From assembly GCF_005145025.1 (NCBI RefSeq), contig NZ_CP039699.1:124001-188000 (forward strand): a stretch of 64,000 bases of DNA, written 5' to 3'. Source of the DNA: Novosphingobium sp. EMRT-2. Its GTDB lineage: Bacteria; Pseudomonadota; Alphaproteobacteria; Sphingomonadales; Sphingomonadaceae. The position numbers were made by a program, and so were the translations under genes. Positions 1 to 11,003 of the stretch are shown here, one piece after another (position 1 is the first letter of the stretch; every line of letters starts with the position of its first letter). The notes under the pieces are model-generated. The model made no database searches, was not told the origin of the DNA, and saw nothing but the letters and a program-made list of their open reading frames with translations.

Positions 1-90
1 CTTCACCCTTTCCGGCTCCATGGCTGAACATCGGTTATGTTCGCCCCGACGCTTACAGAACATCCGGGGCGATGCACAAGGGCAATTCCC

Positions 91-1071
91 ATGGCACGCT
101 TTGATACCTTCCGCGACTTCGCCACGCATTATGCAGACCTCACCAGCGCCGAAGCCTTCCCCGCCGCGTTCACCGCCGAAATCGCCAGCGCGCAGCTTTC
201 TATTGTAGAAGAACCGACCAGCGCCGACATGCCCGACGAGCAACAGGCCCGCGCCTGCGTCGAGCAGATGACCGGCGACCTGTTCACGCTCCTTGCCGAT
301 ACCCGTCTGGCCCCGCTTGCCCCCCGGATCGCATGGGGCATGGTCCATTCGTTCCACAAGGTTGCGCACTATCTGGCGGCGCAGGAGGATGACGCCGCGC
401 GCGAGTTGGGCGAGCTTGCCCGTATCAGCGACCCTTCGGAAATCCACGCCGCGCAGATCGAGGACAGGCAGCGCCTGTGTCAGTCGCTCCATGAAGCCAT
501 GGCCGCCATCGAATGCATGCGCGACCATGCCGCCGAGGTCTACCGCGTCGAAACCGGCAGGCCATGGAGCGCGACCGGGGGCAGCCGCACGAGCCGCGCG
601 TTGACCGCCTCGCAGATCGAGGCGAGAGACTTCCTTGCCGCACGCGCGCAGGAGCGGCGCGAAGCCCACGCGCCGAGCGGGCCGCTTGTCGTGGTCTCGG
701 GCGGCAGCAACTGGACCGAGATTGACGCAATCTGGAACCGGCTTGACCTGATCCATGCGCGCGTTCCGGCCATGGTGCTCGCCACCACCGCCCAGCAAAA
801 GGGCGCGGACCTGATCGCGGCGCGCTGGGCAGCGGCGCGGGGCGTGCCCTCGGTGCATTTCCGGCTTGAGCGCCGACACGGCAACCGTGCTGGGTTCAAG
901 CGCAACGAGCAGCTTGTGAACCTACGCCCCGTCGAGGCGATCATCTGCGAGGGCAGCGGCATTCAGGCGAACCTTGCCCAGCGGTGCCGCGCGGCGGGCG
1001 TTCCGCTTACCATCTACCGACACAGCGATTTCGCCGGCGACCGCGACGACGACGGAAAGGAGGTGGCCTGA
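91..1071 (+). CDS. DUF2493 domain protein (plasmid/island type)
   Basis: 326-residue protein. The last ~120 residues (from about residue 198) form the DUF2493 domain, a Rossmann-like fold related to YpsA/SMF-type nucleotide-binding proteins. Visible landmarks are a hydrophobic strand running into SGGSNW, the later ERRHG and FKRNEQL segments, and CEGSG. The N-terminal ~190 residues are charged and helical, without a recognised domain. I chose the ATG at 91 because the protein then begins MARFDTFRDF; an upstream in-frame ATG at 37 adds 18 residues of poor quality. Genes of this type are common on sphingomonad plasmids and integrative elements. The biochemical role is unknown, and ligand binding is inferred from the fold only. 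Confidence 0.85.
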   Translation: MARFDTFRDFATHYADLTSAEAFPAAFTAEIASAQLSIVEEPTSADMPDEQQARACVEQMTGDLFTLLADTRLAPLAPRIAWGMVHSFHKVAHYLAAQEDDAARELGELARISDPSEIHAAQIEDRQRLCQSLHEAMAAIECMRDHAAEVYRVETGRPWSATGGSRTSRALTASQIEARDFLAARAQERREAHAPSGPLVVVSGGSNWTEIDAIWNRLDLIHARVPAMVLATTAQQKGADLIAARWAAARGVPSVHFRLERRHGNRAGFKRNEQLVNLRPVEAIICEGSGIQANLAQRCRAAGVPLTIYRHSDFAGDRDDDGKEVA

Positions 1072-1091
1072 TCGCGCGAGGGCCAAAGGGC

Positions 1092-1114
1092 GGGGGATGG
1101 TGCCGGCATCCCCC
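1092..1114 (+). terminator. Hairpin downstream of the DUF2493 gene
   Basis: A perfect 8-bp stem, GGGGGATG/CATCCCCC, encloses a 7-base loop 20 bases after the DUF2493 stop codon. There is only a weak T-rich tail, so this is a terminator candidate, not a canonical intrinsic terminator. Confidence 0.45.
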
Positions 1115-1596
1115 TTGTCCGGGCAAGGGGCCGCCCTGGGCGCGCGGGTCCCCTCTGGCCCGCCTCGCGGCGGACCAGTCCCGCGCGCCGGCCCGCGCCA
1201 GGGGCGGGCCAGGTCCCGGCTCGCTCACGGCGGCACGGGGGCCGCCGGTTACGCCTCGCCGGGCCTGCATCATCAGCGACGCGCCATCCGGATAGCCTTC
1301 GCCTCGCTGACGGGCCGGCCCATGCCGGCCACGCCCACGCATCGGCGGGCGCGAGAGAGGCAGGGAAGGGGCCTGCTGCTGGTCGTCCCAGCATGGAGGC
1401 GAACCACGATCGCCCTCAAGGATCAGCGGCCCCTCCAATTTTCTGGCGAAAATTGGTTCCTCCGCTGCCCGCTCAGGCGCCGGCTGCGCCGTCCCTGACC
1501 GCGGTCGCGCTTCCCCTCCGCGCAAGGTCTTGCCGCTTGGCGGTACAGGGCGACGCGGTGTCGCTTCGTTCATCCAATCATGCTATGGAGATCATT
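1115..1596. other. GC-rich stretch without a convincing gene
   Basis: About 480 bases of very GC-rich sequence. It is open in several frames on both strands, but the translations are Arg/Pro/Gly/Ala-rich and low in complexity, as expected from base composition alone. I see no domain, ribosome binding site or conserved start. Confidence 0.5.
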
Positions 1597-1788
1597 ATGG
1601 CTACGCAGCACCCGAAAGAGCGTCTCGACCTCGACGAGCAGATCATCCGGATCGAGAAGCTTATCGTCGATGTTCAGAACACGCGACAGACGATGAGGCT
1701 GGAGCCTTGGAAACTGATGGCTACCGGAATTACGTCAGGTGCCGCGCTGTTTGCCGCTGCCGCGGCATTTACCAAGCTGCTCATGTAA
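1597..1788 (+). CDS. Small single-pass membrane protein, unknown function
   Basis: 63 residues. A charged amphipathic N-terminal half (KERLDLDEQIIRIEKLIVD) looks like a short coiled coil. The C-terminus holds one hydrophobic helix (about residues 42-62, Ala/Gly/Thr/Phe-rich) ending in KLLM. The architecture resembles small phage- or plasmid-encoded membrane proteins with a cytoplasmic coiled coil and a C-terminal anchor. The ATG at 1597 follows a GGAG motif by 6 bases; an in-frame ATG at 1585 would add MEII. An intrinsic terminator follows immediately, which supports a real, separately transcribed small gene. I do not recognise the family. Confidence 0.6.
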   Translation: MATQHPKERLDLDEQIIRIEKLIVDVQNTRQTMRLEPWKLMATGITSGAALFAAAAAFTKLLM

Positions 1789-1794
1789 TCCAAT

Positions 1795-1825
1795 CCGGCC
1801 GGGGCTTCGCGCTCCGGCCTTTTTC
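1795..1825 (+). terminator. Rho-independent terminator of the small membrane protein gene
   Basis: A GC-rich stem (GGCCGG at 1797-1802 with CCGGCC at 1814-1819) is followed directly by a run of five T. It starts a few bases after the stop codon at 1788, a classic intrinsic terminator. Confidence 0.8.
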
Positions 1826-1912
1826 CTTGCGCCGGTCGATCTGCGTGGCCTGGGTTGACGTCTCACCTCAATCCCGACCCCAAACCGAGAATGGCAACGT
1901 GTGGTGGATGCC

Positions 1913-3434
1913 GTTGAAAAAGTCGCTTCTTGGTCGAAGGGTAAGGTTCCGATCGCTGCGGACGAACTGAGATACCTGGCTTCAGGTCATCGCGGCTTGT
2001 CTGGCGATGCTGATCTTGGCGAGCTTGCGCAGGTTCTGGACGGCTGCGGCGAGGTGGAATTCGTCCCGGGCACCATTGGGTCCGCGCAATCGCAGCCGGT
2101 CGAGCCGCATGATCCGTTTCAGGTGAGCGAACAGCATCTCAACCTTCTTGCGCTCGCGGCGCGAGACGATCCATTCGTCTTCCTGTGACAAGGCCCGCGC
2201 CAGATCGCGTGCGCCTTCGTGGATCGAGCGGGTTACCTTGCGAGTTGGCAAGATCGGCGTGCATCGCGGCTTCAGGACGCAACTCGTGCAGTCCTGTTGC
2301 CGGGCTCTGTAGCGGATGAAGCCGTCCTGGTCAGCCTCCGGCCGCGGCGAGGTGAAGTTGCGGTTGCGCGGCCTCAGGCGCTTGCCGGCCGGGCAGATAT
2401 AGCTGTCATCCTCGTGATCGAAGGTGAAGTCGCTGCGTTCGAAAGCGCCATCGCTCCTGGCGGATTTGTCGAACACGGGCACGTGCGGCTCGATGCCGCG
2501 CTCGTGCACGAGCCAGGCGAGCATGCCGGCCGAACCATAGCCGGTGTCGCCGATCAGCTTGCGGGGCCATAGGTCATGGCGATCGGCTACCCGCTACCCG
2601 CTCGATCATCCGTTTGGCGGCGGTCACCTCGGCCTGGCGCACGGCCGTGCTCGCCTCGACATCCACAATCACCGCGTTTTCGACGTCGATGAGGTAATTG
2701 GTGGCGTAGCAGAAATCGGCGCGTCCACCATGCGCTTGGGTATAGCGGGCCGCTGGATCGACTGGCGAGACACGCTTGGGCTCGACCGGAGTTGCGCCAC
2801 CGAAGATGGCATCGTCGAGAACGGCGAGGTACTCCTCGACGGCGCGCCTTGGCAGATCGGTGGCAAGGCCCTGCGTGCCCTCGACATACGTCTGCCGGTT
2901 GGCTTCTGCGCGGATCAGGCTGGCATCGACAGCAAAGCCGTCGCCTCGGACCAACCCTTCGTCAATACAACGCCGCACAGTGGCTTCGAACAGCTGGCGA
3001 AACAGGTCGCTCTCGCGGAAACGACCATGGCGGTTCTTTGAAAAGGTCGAGTGATCGGGCACGTCGCCGTCGAGACCCAGGCGGCAGAACCAGCGGTACG
3101 CCAAATTGAGGTGCACCTCCTCGCACAGGCGGCGCTCCGACCTGATGCCGAAGCAGTACCCCACGATCAGCATCCGTAGCATCAGCTCGGGGTCGATCGA
3201 AGGGCGGCCGATCGCGCTGTAGAACCCTCGCAGGTGCTCGCGCATGCCAGACAGGTCCACGAACCGGTCGATTACCCGCAGCAAATGATCGGCCGGAACG
3301 TGCCGATCCAGGCTGAACTCGTAGAACAAGGCCTCCTGCGCCGCCCGGCGCTCGCCCATCATTGCTTGGCATCCTTCAGCATTCTGATGCTGAATCAGAC
3401 ACTCACACCGAGTTCAAGGCCAACTTTTTCAACA
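1913..3434 (-). mobile_element. IS1182-family-like insertion sequence, inactivated
   Basis: An element of ~1.52 kb with one transposase gene on the minus strand. Its ends are imperfect inverted repeats sharing GTTGAAAAAGT at the left (about 1913-1923) and the matching reverse complement at the right (about 3424-3434). No clear target duplication was seen (left flank ending TGCC, right flank starting ACTA). The size and the transposase type (an N-terminal DUF772-like region and a C-terminal DDE part with a Cys cluster) fit the IS1182 group. The right end abuts the stop codon of the neighbouring unknown gene. Confidence 0.8.
1982..3362 (-). pseudogene. IS1182-type transposase, frameshifted
   Basis: Two reading frames make up one transposase. 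The N-terminal part (3362 down to ~2574) carries the typical start (ALFYEFSLDRHVP), a PSIDPELMLRMLIVGY motif and DHSTFSKNRHGRF. The C-terminal part (2524 down to 1982) carries the Cys-rich YICPAGKRLRPR and CTSCVLKPRC segments and the RRERKKVEMLFAHLKRIMRLDRLRLRG signature with the last acidic residue. The frame break lies at 2586-2599, where GCTACCC is directly repeated. Removing one 7-base copy restores IERVADRHDLWPRKLIGDTGYG, the expected continuation. The gene is therefore a recent, otherwise intact pseudogene. Confidence 0.88.
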
Positions 3435-3860
3435 CTATCGGTGGTTAGCTGCCGTTGAGTTCGCGAGGTGCGAATTTACCTCTCGGCAAATCGCAAGAAG
3501 GTCTGCGCCATATGAAGGTACGATGATTATTGGGGAGGCATCACCGGTTGCGATCCGGGCTTTCTGCCTGCCTATAATCGCGGCATGCTCGTCATGGTAT
3601 TGCTTGGCTGCCGCTGGATGGGGAGGCGGCAATAATCGGTCCAAGCCAGAGTGCTCGTAAGGAAATTGGCCGCAGACCACCTCTACCATCGAAATGATGT
3701 TGCCTTGTCTGAAATCCTCCATCTGGAGAATTTCAAGACCGGAAAGCGTCAACGTGTATTCGTCGCCTATCGACTGGCGCAGAAAGACGGTCGCCTTGTT
3801 CTCTCCGAGAACAATTCCCGTGAGCAATCCATCGTGGAAGTGTGGTACTTTAGGCGCCAT
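3435..3860 (-). CDS. Conserved-looking hypothetical protein
   Basis: 141 residues starting MAPKVPHFHDGLL. The N-terminal ~75 residues look like a compact beta domain (GIVLGENKATVFLRQ, YTLTLSGLEILQMEDF, IISMVEVV), similar in feel to small cytosolic sphingomonad proteins of unknown function. The C-terminal half is helical (KQYHDEHAAIIGRQKARI), then IIIVPSYGADLLAI. I recognise no catalytic motif. The ATG at 3860 is preferred over an upstream TTG at 3878. The stop codon lies at the boundary with the IS1182 end, so the original C-terminus may have been altered by the insertion. Confidence 0.55.
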   Translation of the reverse strand: MAPKVPHFHDGLLTGIVLGENKATVFLRQSIGDEYTLTLSGLEILQMEDFRQGNIISMVEVVCGQFPYEHSGLDRLLPPPHPAAAKQYHDEHAAIIGRQKARIATGDASPIIIVPSYGADLLAICREVNSHLANSTAANHR

Positions 3861-4358
3861 ACAGCTTCGTATCGCCAATCACCTAAAGTCCGCAAGTGAG
3901 GCGCGAGCTGCCGTTCGAATTCGCCCACGCCGGCAACGTGATCGACTGTCCCGACAGCGACGGCGGAGCCACTGTCAGAGGGATCGCGCCCCTGGAGCCT
4001 GCGAGCCAGTCGCGAGTACCGTGATGGCAGCCCTTCATGGCCCCGAGATGCGGACGAGAAGCGCTCAGTCTACCGACAAACCCATCCATCTACCCCAGCG
4101 CCGGCGCAAGGCCGACGACATTCCGGCACCATCATTCGCATCCCCGCTCCTGTGCTGGCCCCGTTGCTGTCTGACGCACGTGGGCGGCTCGGCCGACTAA
4201 TGCGGAACGGACCGGCAAGCCGGCCCTCAAGCAGAAAGCCGGCCACGGTGGGGCCTGCGGTTTCCACTGCGTGGACCCTCCGCTTTTCAGCTTGTCCGCG
4301 TCGACCGGCCGCCCCCTCGATGTGCGTCAGCAACGACACCAGCACAGGAGCAGTCCCC
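3861..4358. other. Intergenic stretch, no supported gene
   Basis: About 500 bases between the divergent unknown gene and ssb. Open frames here are Arg/Pro/Ser-rich and lack start signals. The part just before 4359 holds the ssb ribosome binding site (AGGAG at 4346-4350). No other feature was seen. Confidence 0.45.
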
Positions 4359-4712
4359 ATGCAGAACATCGCGGAATTTCGCATCATCGGCCGCCTCGGC
4401 AAGATCAGCACGATGGAGAAGGTGACCTACCTCGACATCGCTTCCAACTACGCCCGCAAGGAGGGCGACGGATGGAAGGATGACACCCACTGGAACCGTG
4501 TCACGCTCTTCGGCCGCGCCAAGGAACGCGCCGACAAACTCTCGACTGGAGACCTCGTCCACATCACTGGCCGCATCCGCCAGAGCCGCTACGAACGCGA
4601 CGGCGAAACCCACTACGGCACCGACATCATCGCCGACCGCATGGGTGTCCTTCTCCGCAAGGGTGGCACCACCGAGCAGGACCCGATCGAGGACGATGAC
4701 ATCCCCTTCTGA
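4359..4712 (+). CDS. ssb: Single-stranded DNA-binding protein
   Basis: 117 residues with a full OB-fold. The start is MQNIAEFRIIGRLG, then VTYLDIASNYA, then a WNRVTLFGR motif typical of SSB (WHRITLFGR-like). The C-terminus is the short acidic tail EDDDIPF, the conserved partner-binding peptide. The linker is almost absent, as in plasmid- or phage-borne SSBs, which are shorter than the ~170-residue chromosomal form. AGGAG lies 8 bases before the ATG. It probably coats single-stranded DNA during replication or transfer of the host element. A second, different ssb lies at 47426-47833. Confidence 0.93.
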   Translation: MQNIAEFRIIGRLGKISTMEKVTYLDIASNYARKEGDGWKDDTHWNRVTLFGRAKERADKLSTGDLVHITGRIRQSRYERDGETHYGTDIIADRMGVLLRKGGTTEQDPIEDDDIPF

Positions 4713-4839
4713 GGGCGCCGGGAACCGGGGTGGATCGTCCGCCCCGAAGCCGGTCCCTCCAGCCACGGATCGCCACGACGCACCGGTGTCGGCGGGGCCG
4801 GCGTAGAGGCGCTGCGCCCCTCATGCCAGAGCGCGACAG

Positions 4840-4938
4840 TTTACCCTGCATTTTTAGGAATGGGAAATTTGAAGGGTAATTGTTGCATTTTGGCTATTTA
4901 CCCTGCATTTCCGCGAAATGATAATTTCGCAGGGTAAA
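4840..4938 (+). promoter_or_regulatory. Repeat-rich operator/promoter ahead of the nucleotidyltransferase gene
   Basis: An AT-rich island in GC-rich surroundings. TTTACCCTGCATTT occurs exactly twice (4840-4853 and 4897-4910, 57 bases apart). The inverted partner GCAGGGTAAA lies at 4929-4938, directly before the ATG at 4941. A partial inverted copy (GGGTAA, about 4874-4879) sits between them. The innermost pair forms a dyad around CCGCGAAATGATAATTTC. This is the usual layout of a cooperative operator. The natural candidate for its protein is the AbrB-like product of the same operon (inference). Confidence 0.6.
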
Positions 4939-4940
4939 GC

Positions 4941-5930
4941 ATGAACTTCCAGCCATTCTCAGACGAGCAGGCGAGGGTGATCGTCAACCTCGAACAGGCC
5001 TACCAGGTCTGGATGGAGGCTCTGCGCACTTTGAATGACATGCCCTACAACATGCGCATCAAGGAGGTGTCGGGTCGGGAGTATCTCTACGAAGTGACCG
5101 ACCGGCGCGGAAGCATGAAGAGCAAGGGGCCAGTCAATCCCGAAAGGCTAGCGGAGTTTGACCAGTACAAGACCGAAAAGGCGCAGCTGAAGGATCGTCT
5201 CACCCGGAGCAAAGAAACTCTCAAGGAGCAGGCCAGCCTTTACCGGGCTTTGCGCCTGCCGATGCTGCCGGCGGAAGCCGGCAAGATCCTGCGCGAAGCA
5301 GACCGCCTTCGTTTTCTGGGTGAGCAGGCGATGGTCGTCGGCACCAACGCGCTGATCGTCTACGCGCTGGAGGCCAACGGTTTCATTCGGGATGCTCCCG
5401 ATGAGACCCTCGATTTCGACATGGCTCTGACAGGACTTGAAGCCGACGAGGAGCGGCCAACCTTGTGGAAGGTCCTCAAGGAGGCCGACATGACATATTC
5501 GGTCAATACCGAGCGGCCCTTCCAGGCGCGAAATGCAAAAGCCTATGAGGTGGAAATCCTGTCGGCACCGAGCCGCATCGGCGGACAGATTGCGCAGGAT
5601 CGGCCTCGGCCGATCCCGCTTCCCGAGCAGGAATGGCTTCTGAACGGCCGGCGGGTTGACCGGGTGGTCGGTGTACGCGACGGCGAGGCGGCGCGCATGG
5701 TCGCACCAGACCCGCGATGGTTTGCACTACAAAAGCTCTGGATGGCGGCAAAGCCCGAGCGCGCCCCGCAGAAGCAACCCAAGGACCGCAAGCAGGGGAT
5801 TGCGCTGCTCGACGCCGTATGGGGCGCCATGCGGCACTACCCGCTGGACGAGGCTTTCTACGAAACACTGCCCGATGCCTTGAAGCCGCATTTCGAGCTT
5901 TGGGAAGCGAACAAGCCGCAACGCGGTTGA
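4941..5930 (+). CDS. Nucleotidyltransferase-fold protein of the GSU2403-like type
   Basis: 329 residues. The N-terminal ~120 residues are helical. A minimal nucleotidyltransferase core then follows with VGTNALIVYALEANGF (about 132-147) and the acidic pair LDFDMALTG, matching the GTNAL...T.DiD pattern of the GSU2403-like family. The C-terminal part is beta-rich and ends with helices. The classical GS-x(n)-DxD is modified to GTNAL/DFD, so catalytic activity is uncertain. It starts 3 bases after a dyad that probably controls it and is followed after 10 bases by an AbrB-type gene. The pair looks like an autoregulated two-gene unit. Substrate and target are unknown; a toxin-antitoxin-like role is speculation based on layout. 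Confidence 0.75.
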   Translation: MNFQPFSDEQARVIVNLEQAYQVWMEALRTLNDMPYNMRIKEVSGREYLYEVTDRRGSMKSKGPVNPERLAEFDQYKTEKAQLKDRLTRSKETLKEQASLYRALRLPMLPAEAGKILREADRLRFLGEQAMVVGTNALIVYALEANGFIRDAPDETLDFDMALTGLEADEERPTLWKVLKEADMTYSVNTERPFQARNAKAYEVEILSAPSRIGGQIAQDRPRPIPLPEQEWLLNGRRVDRVVGVRDGEAARMVAPDPRWFALQKLWMAAKPERAPQKQPKDRKQGIALLDAVWGAMRHYPLDEAFYETLPDALKPHFELWEANKPQRG

Positions 5931-5940
5931 GCGGGAAACC

Positions 5941-6126
5941 ATGAGCGACGCCATGATCATCCCAATAGACGCCACCGGCGAGTTCCGGCTTCCGGATGAA
6001 GTCATGGCCCGGCGCGGTTGGCGAGCTGGATCGCGTCTCGTTGTCGAATTGGTTCCTGGCGGATTGCTACTGAAGAGCGCTCCGCCCGATGGAGATCGGG
6101 AAGACCGAAGCACCGAGTGCGGATAG
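5941..6126 (+). CDS. AbrB/MazE-type swapped-hairpin DNA-binding protein
   Basis: 61 residues with the SpoVT-AbrB pattern: IPIDATGEFRLPDEVMARRGWRAGSRLVVELVPGG, split by the usual loop between strand pairs, then LLLKSAP and a short charged tail. Proteins of this size are antitoxins or autoregulators that bind palindromic AT-rich sites. It sits 10 bases behind the nucleotidyltransferase gene and is likely co-transcribed from the repeat-rich promoter at 4840-4938. No PIN/VapC gene follows, so if it is an antitoxin its partner would be the upstream gene. Confidence 0.75.
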   Translation: MSDAMIIPIDATGEFRLPDEVMARRGWRAGSRLVVELVPGGLLLKSAPPDGDREDRSTECG

Positions 6127-6311
6127 GCCCGGTAGAAGCCAGGCGACATCCCTGACTTGGAGAGATAGCTCAGATTGAGAATCAAAATTATGTTAAGCGC
6201 TGCTATAATAAGCATGGCAATCAATCCGAAACCCACGCCCATGTCCAGTCGATCGAGCGCGTGAATCTGTGACCGGACCTTGATTCAGAAAACCCATTGG
6301 ACCCGGTGCTG

Positions 6312-6608
6312 ATGCCGGCAGACACTCCCGATATGCCGGACGCCAGCATCATTACCATCGGTGAACCCATCTGCCTTCAGGCGACCGATCCCGCGCGCAA
6401 TATCGCACGGCGGTACACGATCCTCGTCCAGCGCGATTTCTTCGGCGCGATCACCGTCGATTACAGTTGGGGCCGGATCGGCTCCATGGGGCAATGTCGT
6501 CGGGTCGCCTTCACCGATACCGGCCAGGCCGAAGAGTTCGCGCGCAAGCTGCTGGTTCGGCGCGATAGCGCGAGAAAACGCATTGGCGTCCCCTATCGGA
6601 CCTGTTGA
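6312..6608 (+). CDS. WGR-domain protein
   Basis: 98 residues. The core (RRYTILVQRDFFGAITVDY, then SWGRIGSMGQ, then a helix with EEFARKLLVRRDSARKRIG) is a stand-alone WGR domain, a nucleic-acid-binding module best known from PARPs and bacterial MolR-type proteins. Small WGR proteins are frequent on sphingomonad and rhizobial plasmids. The ATG at 6312 was chosen over a TTG at 6297. The role is unknown; DNA or RNA binding is inferred from the domain. Confidence 0.8.
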   Translation: MPADTPDMPDASIITIGEPICLQATDPARNIARRYTILVQRDFFGAITVDYSWGRIGSMGQCRRVAFTDTGQAEEFARKLLVRRDSARKRIGVPYRTC

Positions 6609-6810
6609 AGGCGGCGCTTTATACCCGCGCTTTGCCGCAACCTCGACAGATCCGGGATGGCGTCGTCCACGCCAGCATACCCAATGCGGCTACCACGTAT
6701 CGTGAAAATGTCGCATTTTTACAATCACTCAACGGCAAGAATGGACCAATCTCTGCATTGTAAAAAAGCGTTGCTGATGGAAATCTGGCGATGCTGACAT
6801 ACGGGGGTGA

Positions 6811-7038
6811 ATATGCGAAGAGTCTCACGGCCTGGCGTTGATCCTGCTGCCGTTGCGCGCGGTGCAGGCGACAGACCCGATCACCTAAGACCTACGTGCG
6901 CGAGGCCGGCTGATCAAAGTGGTCCATACGGGCACGGTCAACAACAATGTCCAGACAACCTACTCGCATGACGCGGCCGACAATCGAACGAACGTCAAGA
7001 CTGATCTGATCCCGGAAAACTGGATCGCTTTGAGTTAG
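6811..7038 (+). pseudogene. Decayed YD/RHS-repeat secreted protein
   Basis: A remnant with a signal-peptide-like stretch (GLALILLPLRAVQA), then a broken YD repeat reading DPIT-stop-DLRARGRLIKVVHTG, followed by TTYSHDAADNRTNVKTD. Restoring TAA to a Tyr codon recreates ITYDLRARGRLIK, the YD-repeat signature (YDxxGRL). The probable ATG (about 6812) is one base out of frame with the signal peptide, so there is at least one frameshift plus one nonsense mutation. The next gene downstream starts with the same architecture, so the two are tandem paralogues. Confidence 0.55.
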
Positions 7039-7067
7039 AGCGCGGGCTCGTCAGCGGGAGGGATTTC

Positions 7068-7595
7068 ATGAAGCGGATGTGGTCGCGATTTGGTGCGTCT
7101 GTAGGTCTTTGCTCGATTGCGGCCGCAGCTCTGGCAAACGATACCGTGGTCTATACGTACGATGCGCTGGGGCGCCTGACGGCGAGTAGCGTGTCAGGAG
7201 GTCCCAACAACGGGCTACAGACCTCAACCGGCTTTGATCCCGCAGGAAATCGGTCGAGTTACGCAGTCGCCGGTGCGCCGGCCGCAATTCTTTCGGTCGC
7301 CGATGCCAGCCTCACAGAAGGCGGGATTGCTGTTGTAACAGTGACGCGGACCGGTTCCTTGGCGGGCGCCATTACCGTAAGCTACGCGACGTCGAACGGC
7401 TCGGCGGCGGCACCTGCCGACTACGCCGCGACAACCGGAGTGCTGACCTTTGCTCCCGGGGAAGCGTCCAAGACCATTTCCATCACAACGGTTGATGACA
7501 GCATCTATAAAGGCACCAGGACCTTCAACGTCACGCTGTCCAACCCGTCCTCGGGGGCGAGTCTCGTACGAGCGACCGGTGTCGTCAGCTGTTGA
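7068..7595 (+). pseudogene. Secreted YD-repeat plus Calx-beta protein, 3' end cut by IS21
   Basis: The start MKRMWSRFGASVGLCSIAAAALA is a signal peptide. It is followed by one YD repeat (VVYTYDALGRLTASS, STGFDPAGNRSSY) and one Calx-beta domain (ILSVADASLTEGG, VTRTG, SNGSAAAPADYAATTGVLTFAPGE, IYKGTRTFNVTLSNP). The stop arises only from the first bases of the IS21 end (TGT TGA), directly after GVVS, so the original protein continued beyond 7589. Calx-beta/YD proteins are usually large surface or secreted proteins, and only the first ~174 residues remain. GGAGGG lies ~10 bases before the ATG. Confidence 0.75.
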
Positions 7596-7702
7596 TTTCC
7601 GCTGAGAGTTGACCCGGGAGGGGCATAAATTTCCACTGAGAATTGACCCATGTTTTGATCGTTCCCCTGGCTGATTTGTCGGGGGATCCAGGAGTGATCG
7701 AC

Positions 7703-8372
7703 ATGGCGTTATTGAGCGTAATCCGGCGCTGGCATTTCCGGCAGCACATTCCGATCCGTGAGATTGAACGGCGCACGGGATTGTCGCGCAACACGATCCG
7801 CAAGTACCTGCGGGCGGATACGGTGGAGCCGAAGTTCAAGGTCCCCGAGAGGCCGAGCAAGCTGGACCCGTTTGCCGAGAAGCTCTCGGCCTGGTTGAGG
7901 ATCGAGGCTGGCAAGTCGCGCAAGCAGCGGCGCACAGCCAAGCAGATGTACGCCGATCTTGTGGTGTTGGGATATGACGGTTCCTACAACCGCGTCGCGG
8001 CCTTCGCGCGGGCCTGGAAGGCCGACCGCCAGCGGGACGCCCAGACCAGCGGGCGTGGTACATTCGTGCCGCTGATCTTCCAGCCTGGCGAGGCGTTCCA
8101 GTTCGACTGGAGCGAGGACTGGGCCCTGATCGCCGGCAAGCAGACCAAGCTGCAGGCGGCTCACACCAAACTGTCGCACAGCAAAGCGTTCATCGTCAGA
8201 GCCTATCCGCTTCAGACCCACGAGATGCTGTTCGACGCCATGACCCAGGCCTTCCGGGTGCTGGGCGGTGTGCCGCAGCGCGGGATCTTCGACAACATGA
8301 AGACCGCGGTCGACAAGATCGGCACCGGCAAGGCCCGGCAGGTCAACGCCCGCTTTGCGGCGATGGCCAGCC
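7703..8372 (+). pseudogene. istA: istA of element A, 5' part
   Basis: First ~223 codons of an IS21 transposase. An HTH region is visible at the N-terminus (IREIERRTGLSRNTIRKYLR). The DDE core begins with FQFDWSED (first Asp) and continues to GIFDNMKTAVD (second Asp). The reading frame is broken at ...RFAAMAS by the insertion of element B at 8373. It resumes in the correct frame at 11004 once one copy of the 8-base duplication is removed. Start at ATG 7703 (a GTG at 7694 is also possible after GGA). Confidence 0.88.
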
Positions 8373-8442
8373 TGTAGCGCGACAAACTGTATGAGGATTG
8401 CGCGTCAATCAGGATGAGAATGTGATTGTCACGGCGCGTCGA

Positions 8443-10817
<2,375 letters not shown>

Positions 10818-11003
10818 TCAGGTCCTCCTTCTCGGAAAACCTCATGCATAGCGGCCACCACGACCATCACAGGCACCCCGCAAAGAGCGCCTCCGGTGTG
10901 TCGGGACCGGCTACGGGCTACGCCCTCCGCCGATCCCGACACACCGGATTCCCATCTTGATTGTCGCGCTTTCTCAACCTGATCGTCGCGCAACAGGCCA
11001 GCC

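Noticed and set aside
1071..1573. Several overlapping open frames in the GC-rich region after the DUF2493 gene
   Set aside because: Composition-driven frames on both strands with Arg/Pro-rich low-complexity translations.
5727..6242. Minus-strand frame starting with a hydrophobic segment (GFGLIAMLIIAALNIILILNLSYL)
   Set aside because: Only the first ~50 codons look protein-like, and the rest runs antisense through the AbrB-type and nucleotidyltransferase genes. It may be a tiny membrane protein but is not supported.
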